The translations under genes and the position numbers were made by a program. Positions 53,802 through 62,000 of a DNA stretch of 64,000 nucleotides are shown piece after piece. A model generated the notes under the pieces. The model saw only the letters and a program-made list of their open reading frames with translations. It had not been told where the DNA came from and ran no database searches. The stretch spans positions 186,001 through 250,000 of the forward strand of contig NZ_QMFA01000001.1 in the NCBI RefSeq assembly GCF_003285005.1, given 5' to 3'. This DNA is from Paenibacillus sp. YN15. GTDB lineage: Bacteria; Bacillota; Bacilli; Paenibacillales; NBRC-103111. How positions within the stretch are numbered: the stretch's first letter is position 1; each line of letters starts with the position of its first letter.

Positions 53802-55631
53802 TTATCCGTTTACTATGCCATTCTGACTTGTGACGGTTTGGCTATCCTTGGCTCCCCGAAAAAACTCCTTCTGCTGCTGATAGAATCCCACCAGGAATTG
53901 CCCCTGTTCTTCGGCATTCAAAGTGGACGGAAATCCCAATGAAGGCATCAAGTCCATTACATCCACCAGAAGCTGACGTGTCCAATACTTTTCACTCTTA
54001 GAGAAGTGATGTTCCGCATTTGCCAGTAAGGATGTGAACACCTGCTGAGGACTAGCCAATGCTGCGTTCAGATATTTGTCCACGATGGAGGCATTGACCT
54101 TTTCCAAGGCATCGTATTGGGCTTTATTCAGGATGGCAAAGATGCGTCCCAAGAGATAGGGTACTGCTGTTTCATTAGGGTTCAGTCCCACACTAATCAG
54201 CTCCTCATTATGAAGTTGTCTGGCTGCCCGGTTGAGACAGCCTCGGATCACACCAATCCGGATGCGGTTAATTGCCTTGGCTGCATCGTCGGCTGCTTCT
54301 GCGCGTATCCGCCCGATCATCGCCATCAACAAACTGTCAGGATAAGGAGTCCCTCTCATAATACTTCTGATCAGAGATACCTGATGAGGGGGAGGGACAT
54401 TCTTGCTTTCTCTCCGAACCGCCGTTTCCAGCAAGATTTGCTCAAAGGAAGGATGCTCCGGCTCCCATGGAGCACCCTCGACACGGATGTCTTCCTGATG
54501 CTGCCGCAGGCGCCCCACCAGTTCTCCGAAAGAATTCACATAGAAATAGCGGACGACAACCCTTGTTTTGTTGGCTGCCAAGCCTAACATAAATATCCGG
54601 GTGTTTGGGTTAAGCTCCAGATCCCGTGGTGCAGTCCCTGCATATAAAGCCTTCAGAATGCCCTCTATACGGCGGGCCATGACTTCATTTAGTTTGTAGC
54701 GTGAAGCTGTCCCTGCTTTGTCCAACATCGTGCCAATTACGGCTTCTTCCATAGGAGCTTTTTTTTCGGCCCAGAACAAAACCTTGTCTCCATGGAGGTT
54801 GAAGCAGTGAGAACGGTCGTTTATCAGCAGATTCAAGGCAGTGATATACTTGAAGGCGGCTGCTTCCGATACGGGGGCATTGCTCCCCTTTTCCTTGCCG
54901 AAAGAGGTGAAGCTGTCCTGATTGAACCCAATCAGAGTAGGCTTGTCCTTACCAAATCCGTCCAGATTGCCATGAATCCGGGCGATAGGCCCTACTTCTC
55001 CGGTTACCAAACATTGTCCGATGAAAGCCTGCTCCGATAAGGAGCCAAGGTATCTTTCCCAAGCTGCTTTGATCATCGGCCGTTGATGGATGAATTCGAA
55101 TTCTTCATCCTCTATCAGGCTGAATACCAGGTTTCCCCCACTATCGACCAGCTCGGCAATCCCCTCTACTCCAGGATAGTCCAGGGAGCCTTTTTTTCTT
55201 TTGGCAAAAAAACCAAGAACCGCTCTGGCTCCCTTGTCATTCACGTCCTGGAGAATGTGTTGGTGAAGGGAGAGACTGGCTTCATACCGGTAACTGGCGC
55301 CTGCTTCATCACTATAGAGGCCAAAAAGGAAATTGGCGTTCTCGCAGAGAAAGGCAGGCTCAGGTCTGCTACCAGAACGTTTGGGTTGACGGGGAGTAAT
55401 TAAACGTCTCGGGAAAAATTTTCTGTTTTTGGCTGAAGTCTTATTCTTTTTTTCACTTGGAGTGTGAATCTCCCGTTCTTCCATCAGGTCCAGCACCGTG
55501 ATCAGATTTCCGTCGATGTCCAGAACCAGACATTTGGATACAGGAGTTACTGCATATCCAGGCGGAGCGGTTTCATACTGATCGTCCTCTGCCATACGGT
55601 CGTACAAACCGCATAATGCTTGTAAAATCAT
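53802..55631 (-). CDS. cas8c: Cas8c (Csd1), I-C Cascade large subunit
   Basis: This 609-residue Cas8c recognises the PAM and, with its internally translated C-terminal product (Cas11c in this subtype), completes Cascade. It opens MILQALCGLYDRMAEDDQYE. Family traits include NFLFGLYSDEAGAS in the first third and RFMILGLAANKTR-like text (FMLGLAANKTRVVVRYFYVN) in the middle. I chose ATG 55631, which overlaps the cas5 stop (ATGA 55628-55631) behind AGAGGTGA. The frame is open further upstream inside cas5, but that extension is a shadow of cas5. Confidence 0.95.
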   Translation of the reverse strand: MILQALCGLYDRMAEDDQYETAPPGYAVTPVSKCLVLDIDGNLITVLDLMEEREIHTPSEKKNKTSAKNRKFFPRRLITPRQPKRSGSRPEPAFLCENANFLFGLYSDEAGASYRYEASLSLHQHILQDVNDKGARAVLGFFAKRKKGSLDYPGVEGIAELVDSGGNLVFSLIEDEEFEFIHQRPMIKAAWERYLGSLSEQAFIGQCLVTGEVGPIARIHGNLDGFGKDKPTLIGFNQDSFTSFGKEKGSNAPVSEAAAFKYITALNLLINDRSHCFNLHGDKVLFWAEKKAPMEEAVIGTMLDKAGTASRYKLNEVMARRIEGILKALYAGTAPRDLELNPNTRIFMLGLAANKTRVVVRYFYVNSFGELVGRLRQHQEDIRVEGAPWEPEHPSFEQILLETAVRRESKNVPPPHQVSLIRSIMRGTPYPDSLLMAMIGRIRAEAADDAAKAINRIRIGVIRGCLNRAARQLHNEELISVGLNPNETAVPYLLGRIFAILNKAQYDALEKVNASIVDKYLNAALASPQQVFTSLLANAEHHFSKSEKYWTRQLLVDVMDLMPSLGFPSTLNAEEQGQFLVGFYQQQKEFFRGAKDSQTVTSQNGIVNG

Positions 55632-56317
55632 AGCTTCACCTCTTGGGGGATCTGGATAATTCCATGCTTCATAGACGCCCGGAAAAAATAAGGAGTGTAA
55701 CTGTAAAGCTGTTTCTTGTTCGCCGTTTCCTGCTTGTATTCCAGATCTTGCAGCATCCACCCCAAGTCGCGTTCACTTTCACCGGCATAATAGCTGACGG
55801 GCCGTTTCTCGTCTTCTTCCATCAATCGGAAATGAGCGGCAAATTCCCTGCATCCCAGATAGGGGCGATGAAAGCACTGGCCTTGCCTCGCCCGACGCAA
55901 GAACATGTTGTAAAATTTCTCAGGGGTATCATTTTCTCCAGCCTTATCCTTCAGAATAGTAAAATGGGCGTCCAGCAAATATTCCACATTTCGCAGTACC
56001 AGGGAAGCGCGTTGTTGACGGTCCTCCACAGGATTCTGATGAAGATCGACAGCGGTTCCGGCCATGGCTGCCGAGACATTGCGGGGCGAGATTTTGGAGC
56101 CCACTTCATTGCGGCGTATGGGCTCGAATTCAATGGGGTTCAGAACAGTGATCTGATCGATTACCCATTTTAACGGAGGCCTCCATAGGATAGCCTCCAA
56201 TATGCCGCGAGCCGCCGATGGCGTTATGACATCATAGCTGACCCGTTCCCCTTTGAGCTCAGGCCTGGTGAACAGGGCGTACTCCCCTTTGACGTGAAGG
56301 GTGATTCCATACCCCAT
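55628..56317 (-). CDS. cas5c: Cas5c (Cas5d), I-C pre-crRNA processing nuclease
   Basis: This 229-residue Cas5d replaces Cas6 in subtype I-C. It binds the repeat hairpin, cuts 3' of it, and stays on the crRNA 5' handle. The sequence shows VKGEYALFTRPELKGERVSYDVITPSAARGILEAILW, whose core is TRPELKGERVSYDVITPSA, diagnostic of Cas5 family d. The ribosome site GGAGGAGG overlaps the last codons of cas3, so expression is tightly linked. The C-terminus overlaps cas8c. Confidence 0.96.
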   Translation of the reverse strand: MGYGITLHVKGEYALFTRPELKGERVSYDVITPSAARGILEAILWRPPLKWVIDQITVLNPIEFEPIRRNEVGSKISPRNVSAAMAGTAVDLHQNPVEDRQQRASLVLRNVEYLLDAHFTILKDKAGENDTPEKFYNMFLRRARQGQCFHRPYLGCREFAAHFRLMEEDEKRPVSYYAGESERDLGWMLQDLEYKQETANKKQLYSYTPYFFRASMKHGIIQIPQEVKL

Positions 56318-56319
56318 GA

Positions 56320-58548
56320 TTAATCCTCCTCCTTCGGTTGCACAAGCAGTCCTGTTTTGACATGATACCGGTCTGTGATTTCTCCTCCAATCCGTCCCTC
56401 CTTATCCTTCAGGTAGAAAATCGTATCGCCAATCGCCCCCAATCGGCCTGTTAATCGCAGCTGCGCCATTTCTCCCGAATAGAGAGGAACAGTATATCGC
56501 TGCAGCTTGCGCATGTAGAAAGCGGGGTACAAGGCGGCTTGCGCTTGCAGCAGATAGTTTCGTGCGGCCTGATCCCAGGGAATGATGACAGGAACAGCTT
56601 CTTCGTCTATCCATTTGAAGGTATCTGCGATCTCGCGGAATTGAAAGGAATACTCGTCTGCGCCGCCATTCAGTTTTTTCAATATTCCCTGCTCGTCCAG
56701 ATTTTTTCCGAATCCATACAGACGGTTGAAATAGGCATGAATAGCGTCTGGCGCCAGCGGATCAGAATAGCTCCGGAGAATGAGGCGGGAGAATTGGGCT
56801 CGCTCCTTATACCATGCGTGTCGGACCGGATGATCGGCAGAATCAAATAGAAAAACCTGCCCTTTCTGAAGGTTCCCGCGTATATCTCTAAGTTTGCCTT
56901 CCCGATTGCAGCGGCCTGCTGCCTGGGCGATGGCTTCGATTCCTGCCATCTGCCGGAATACAACCGGGAAATCCAGATCCACTCCCGCTTCAATTAAAGG
57001 GGTAGAGATGACATAACATTCTCCCGATTCAAGTTTGGCGGAGATTTCCTTTAGACTGGAACTGCGGTGCTCGGCGCACATCAGTCCGCTTAGGTGAAAA
57101 ACATTGGCCTTGCCAACTTTATTGGCAACACGCCCATACAAGAGCCGCGCTTGTTTCCTGGTATTCACAATGCATAATGCTTTTGGCTGCTCAATGATGC
57201 GAGAGGTCAACTCTTCATCCGATTGTTCTCCCAAGGAAGCGGTTTGAACCCGACATATTCGGGTGTACATATGTGCAGGGTTGGGGATGATTTCTTCAGC
57301 CTGCAGTCCATCCAGCCACTCCGTCTTAAGGGCGGGTTGAGTGGCTGTGCTGAACACCACTGTTGCTCCATAGTCCACACACAGGCATCTTAGAACAGCA
57401 AGCACTGGCTTCAGCAATTTTTCGGGCAACGTTTGAGCTTCATCGAGTATGATGATGCTATTCGCCAAACGATGCAATTTTCGCGTTTTGGAAGGTTTTG
57501 CGGCAAACAGGCTCTCGAACAACTGTACATTGGTTGTCACAATCAGCCCCGCATCCCAGTTCTCCGCCGCCATTAAACGGGGATCAAATTCACTTTCCTG
57601 TTCTTTCGTGAACGTTATATTGCTGTGATGCTCCAACACTATATTGCCCTCCAGATCACCCAGAGCGTTCCGGTAAACGGAAACGGTTTGCTCGATCAAA
57701 GAAATGAAAGGCAAGCAGGTAACGATGCGGCTCATGCCGTGATGCTTGGCGTGTCTGAATGCAAAGCCCAAGGCAGCATAGGTCTTGCCGCTGCCTGTAG
57801 GGGCGGTAAGCGTATAGAAGCCTTTGGGGCCTGACGCCTTCTCCAAACAGCCTTCGAGTACCTCCCGCCGGAGTTGATTCACCTCTGAATCCGGCGTCCG
57901 GCTAAGCAGTTCTTCGATTTTCATCTCATAGGGTCCATACAGCTCCGGCAAGGGGAGGTAAGAGTTTCGTTTAGCGGCTTTATCGGGTTGCAGAAACTGT
58001 TCGGTATCCAGATAATCTGCGTCTACCAGCGCGGAATGAAGCATGCGAATCATTAGAGAGCGAGACAAGCCCGGATTGAGAGTAGGGGCCATTGGGGGGA
58101 TGTCTTCCTTGGATAGAGGCGGGAGGCTGGGATTAACTCCCTCAACCCAGGTGAGGGGCTCCTTAAGCACATCCTCCAGACCGATAGCCTTGGCAGAGGT
58201 GGAAATATGGTTGGGCAGCCCGCTATGATGACCAAATATAACATAGGCCAGCAAGAGTCCCGCAGGAAACGGGTATTGGGCATACACCGCACGGGCGCCT
58301 GCGCTTTTGTGGTCGGCAATGATAGTGGAGTCAACCAACCGTTTTTGGAAAATAACTGAATTTTTTCCGTAATCATGAGCTAAGCCGGCAACCTCAGCTA
58401 ATTTACCTGCATGAAAGTGCTGCCCATGCCGGAAGGCAAGACGGGCGGTATCGCGGGAATGTCGATCAAGAAGATGCCAATGTACTTGGGGTAGAAGAGC
58501 CTTGGTGAGGGGGTCATGTTTGGTGTGGGCATAAACTGACAGCAGCAT
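56320..58548 (-). CDS. cas3: Cas3 helicase-nuclease
   Basis: This 742-residue Cas3 has an N-terminal HD nuclease (H30, the H58-D59 pair in GLAHDYGK, H80, H107-H108) and a superfamily-2 helicase. The Walker A is APTGSGKT at about residues 249-256, the Walker B is IILDEAQTLPEK, motif III is STATQ, and motif VI is QAAGRCNREGK. Cascade recruits it to a full R-loop, where it nicks and degrades the DNA. It is the first gene of the operon. ATG 58548 has only a weak ribosome site. A promoter overlapped by a putative self-target lies 72-99 bp upstream. Confidence 0.96.
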   Translation of the reverse strand: MLLSVYAHTKHDPLTKALLPQVHWHLLDRHSRDTARLAFRHGQHFHAGKLAEVAGLAHDYGKNSVIFQKRLVDSTIIADHKSAGARAVYAQYPFPAGLLLAYVIFGHHSGLPNHISTSAKAIGLEDVLKEPLTWVEGVNPSLPPLSKEDIPPMAPTLNPGLSRSLMIRMLHSALVDADYLDTEQFLQPDKAAKRNSYLPLPELYGPYEMKIEELLSRTPDSEVNQLRREVLEGCLEKASGPKGFYTLTAPTGSGKTYAALGFAFRHAKHHGMSRIVTCLPFISLIEQTVSVYRNALGDLEGNIVLEHHSNITFTKEQESEFDPRLMAAENWDAGLIVTTNVQLFESLFAAKPSKTRKLHRLANSIIILDEAQTLPEKLLKPVLAVLRCLCVDYGATVVFSTATQPALKTEWLDGLQAEEIIPNPAHMYTRICRVQTASLGEQSDEELTSRIIEQPKALCIVNTRKQARLLYGRVANKVGKANVFHLSGLMCAEHRSSSLKEISAKLESGECYVISTPLIEAGVDLDFPVVFRQMAGIEAIAQAAGRCNREGKLRDIRGNLQKGQVFLFDSADHPVRHAWYKERAQFSRLILRSYSDPLAPDAIHAYFNRLYGFGKNLDEQGILKKLNGGADEYSFQFREIADTFKWIDEEAVPVIIPWDQAARNYLLQAQAALYPAFYMRKLQRYTVPLYSGEMAQLRLTGRLGAIGDTIFYLKDKEGRIGGEITDRYHVKTGLLVQPKEED

Positions 58549-58619
58549 AGCAGCATCTCTGCCTTTGTGGTAAAATTAAAAACGTCTGCAGATCTGGGGG
58601 AGATATACGGTTAGAAGAG

Positions 58620-58647
58620 AATATAGTTCAGTGTACTTATTTGAAAA
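58620..58647 (-). promoter_or_regulatory. Predicted cas operon promoter
   Basis: On the minus strand TTTTCA (complement of 58642-58647) serves as -35 and TATATT (complement of 58620-58625) as -10, 16 bp apart. The matches are four of six and five of six. It lies 72 bp upstream of cas3 and is the best promoter in the gap. Confidence 0.55.
58627..58644 (+). promoter_or_regulatory. Self-target in the cas promoter: TTC PAM plus 15-nt seed match
   Basis: TTC at 58627-58629 is the usual I-C PAM. The next 15 nt, AGTGTACTTATTTGA (58630-58644), match the first 15 nt of the spacer-like segment at 58785-58799 except at position 6 (A for G). Type I guides flip out every sixth base, so that mismatch costs little. 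The site covers the gap between the predicted -10 and -35 of the cas promoter. Confidence 0.75.
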
Positions 58648-58679
58648 TTGACTTGTCACTATTTTATCTCCATATCCAA

Positions 58680-58855
58680 ATGCTGTCAACCCTGAATCTG
58701 GAAATGCAAGTCGAAGCCGATTGAGTCCCCTTTTTGCCTCCATGCTTATGGTGAAAGGATTGGAGCGGCGACGTGGATTGAAACAGTGTGCTTATTTGAT
58801 TTGTCATGCTGTGCAGGAAGACTGAAAGGGGCCTTGTGCCCCTTTCTTCTTTGTT
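58680..58855 (+). ncRNA. Putative crRNA-like autorepressor RNA (solo degenerate repeat plus spacer-like guide)
   Basis: CGTGGATTGAAAC at 58772-58784 equals the 3' end of the array repeat except for one base, so the Cas5d-type 11-nt handle is intact. The rest of the 33-nt repeat (58752-58771) is eroded. A GTCG (58710-58713) could pair with CGAC (58769-58772) right before the handle, replacing the normal stem. A 36-nt spacer-like segment (58785-58820) follows and then a terminator. Its first 15 nt target the cas promoter beside a TTC PAM with one mismatch at position 6; pairing fails after position 15. Short pairing supports binding but not Cas3 cutting. A TTGACT box at 58648-58653 with a weak CATATC at 58671-58676 may drive it; the 5' end is an estimate. 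Comparable guides are known for other CRISPR subtypes. Confidence 0.75.
58824..58855 (+). terminator. Terminator of the crRNA-like transcript
   Basis: GAAAGGGGC (58824-58832) pairs perfectly with GCCCCTTTC (58838-58846) across CTTGT, followed by TTCTTTGTT. It begins 4 nt after the 36-nt spacer-like segment. No other plus-strand gene ends here, so the terminator itself argues for a short transcript. Confidence 0.8.
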
Positions 58856-59040
58856 ATAGCGCAATGTGGCCTTAAAAAAATGAACTCTGTATAAAAATGG
58901 CCACGGCCCTGTTCATAAAAAAAGTAACCATTATTAGAATGATGGCGTTTTGCTTTTGCACACTGTTGATTATGCTTCAGACAGGCATCGGGCTTGACCA
59001 GAGATGCGCCATTTCATAACAAAGGGGAAGGGGCTGGAGA

Positions 59041-62000
59041 ATGATTCGGCAGGCAAAACGATTGTGCACCATAATATGCGCTTTGACGCTGCTGCTGGGT
59101 TCGGCGGCCATTACGGCGCCTGTACCGCTTGCGGCAAAGGCTGAACCAATCGGAGGGGAGGCGCCCAGGCTGTTAAGCGGAAACCGGCTGGGAAGCCTGT
59201 TTCCGGGCGGCACGGTGGCGTTGGCCACCTACGCGGATTACCGCTGGCAGATCTCAGGCCTCCATTCGGCTGATGCGGCGTTTGCCGCGGCGGATTCCGG
59301 AGAGATATTGGCCGACGGAGAAGCGGGAGACGGCGGCATTGCCACCGCAGACAAGACGGGAGAGGCATACGGAACGCTCATCTATGATTTGAAGGGGTTC
59401 TATCAGGTATCGTCCGTTCAAGTGTGGACGGCTGTAACAGCAGAGAGCGGCTTTGCCCAGGTGGAGGTGTACACCAGCCTGGATGGCGCCGGATACCGGC
59501 GTGCGGGAGCGCTTGAAAGCGCTGACACCTCCTTGACAGGGCAGGGCTCCATATCCGTAGAGATCCTGCCGGGAGCCATTGCCCGCTACGTGAAGATTAT
59601 CGTGCACAAGGACCCGCAGAAGCGCACACTGCGGCTGGCGGAAGCGGCAGTCTGGGGGCATGCGGCGGAGGCGCAGGCACTGTTAAGCGGCAATCTCCTC
59701 AGGGCGGACGGTCCATACGGCTTGTCTACGCCCACGCTGGACACCAAAGCCTCCTATCAATGGGGAACGGATCAGCCCTTTCCCACAGAGCCGGGGCTGA
59801 TCGCCTCGGATAATGAAGCTGGCGCCAAGCAGGACGGGGCCGGCGGAGCGCCTGATCTGACAGACGGCTCCGGCCTGGAGGAAGCAGCCGATTATGCAGC
59901 TTCATCCGCCACAGGAGCTCAGGGGAAATACGCAACGGTCACCTTTGATCTGAAGGATATGTACCAGGTTGGGCAAATCGACGTCTGGACCAAGGCGGAC
60001 AACGCCCGGTTTATGGACGGCTTCGAGGTGTTGGCCAGCACGGACGGCATCACTTATTTCAGCTTGGGCTATACGGCCAATCCCAACAGCCGTTATGCCG
60101 GCGCCATGGTCAAAACTGAGGCCTTTGGGTTGTCCGGAATGAATGCCAGGTATCTGCGGATTATCCTGCACAATGCCTTGGATTCCGACCAGCTGATAGC
60201 CGGGGAAATCGCTGTCTGGGGCTGGAGGCTGTACGACCCGGCTCTACCCAAAACCGATATGCCTGATCAAGTGGAGTTTACGGCGGAGCTAAAAAATTTT
60301 CGCACGCTGCATCTGGATTGGTCCTCCTACAACAGTGTAGTGAACAAGGTCAACAAGTACGGCGTGTATGCGGAGAAAACAGACTTCGCCACAACGGCGG
60401 GTCTGTCGCCTAAAGCCACAGCGGAGAACGGCTCCGTGGAGCAAAAGGGCAAACATCTGCTCTATAGCGCCCTGGAGCCGGATACCACTTACTATGTGGC
60501 GGTGACGCCCTTCAGCAGCGCCTCCGGGGAGCGAAAGGATGTAAGGACTGTGAAGCTCCGGACGCCGGGGGTGCTGGGCGGGGAGAAGGTGGGGGATCTG
60601 TTCTCCATCAACGATTCCCCGTACGGCGGCGGCAATTATGTCCATCATGGCGCCAAGGAGGATTTGAACCTGATCCGCAAGCTGATGCTGATGCGGAATA
60701 TCGAAGGCATCAACAACAGCCGTTGGTGGACTCATGATTCCTGGGTGAACAGCATGTACGCCAAATTCGGGCTGGGTTTTCACCTGTTTTACCACGGGGA
60801 CCAGTACGTCCGTGAGGACAACAAGCGGGGAGCCTGGAGCTTCTCAACCTACAACGAGCCTGATCTGAAGGGGCGACCGGTGGCTGATGTGGCGGCCGCT
60901 ATCAAGGCCAATCATGACAGCATGAAGGCGGTGGACAGCCGCAATCTGCTGGTGGAGCCCGCCCTGGGCGGCACGGAGCCGGCCAGTATGACCTGGCTGG
61001 AGAATCTGTACAAGTCTGACGGGCAGAACGGGGCAAGGGTGCGGACCTATTTTGACGTGCTGGACGTGCATCCGTATGTGAAGTATTCCGAGGGCAAAAT
61101 GCCTGGTCTGACAGAAGGGGCTCCCGAGATGCTCATCGGGAAGATCCGGGATATCAAAGCGCTGATGGCCAAATACGGCGACGCAGCAAAGCCTATCGTA
61201 TTTACTGAGCTGGGCTGGAGCACCTATACCGGGGGCGGTTATCTGAAGGCTGTTGACCGGGTGACTCAACGGAATTATCTGGCCCGGTCCTATATGCATG
61301 CCGCCGCTGGAGGGGTCAAGAGCTTGTTCTGGTACTCCCTTCAGGATGATGGAACGGATGCGTCCAATCTCGAGCACAACCTGGGCATCATCGACTGGTA
61401 CGGCAATCCGAAGCCTTCTTATTACGGCTACTATACGCTGTCCAAGGTGCTGAAGGACACGCAGTACATGGGGGAAGCGGCGGGAGTGGAGCATCCGTAC
61501 TACGGCTACGATTTTTGGGATGAGGGGAAAAACAGCGTCATTACGTCCCTATGGGCCGCCAATGAGGATATCAAGTCCGCTGTTCTTGCCACGGAGGATA
61601 GCAGCCTTACTGTGGTGGGAATTGACGGCAGCCTCAAGCATATGCCGGTCAGCGGCGGGAGAGCCAGCGTGACCATCAGCGGTGCGCCGGTCTTCATTTA
61701 TTCCGCCGCAGGGGTGAAGGTGCTGTCCGTAGACAACTCCTACATGCTGACCGAGTCTTCGGTTGACGCCCGCAGGGGTGAGACGGTTACGGTTCATGTG
61801 GAACGGTACGGCCTGGGTACGGAGAACCCCGGGCGGCTGGACCCCGTTCTGCCGGAGGGCTGGCAGACGGAAGGGGAGCTGGGCTTTGGACCGGGGAATG
61901 CGCCGGTAGTCCTGACACTTCGCATTCCTTTGAATGCAGAGGAGAAGCAGTATGAGATTCCCGTTCAGGTGGTGGCCGGAACAGAGGTGGCGGCATCTCT

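Noticed and set aside
58752-58784. The solo repeat as a normal second CRISPR array
   Set aside because: Only one eroded repeat is present, in the opposite orientation to the main array, and a terminator follows one spacer length; a crRNA-like regulator explains it better.
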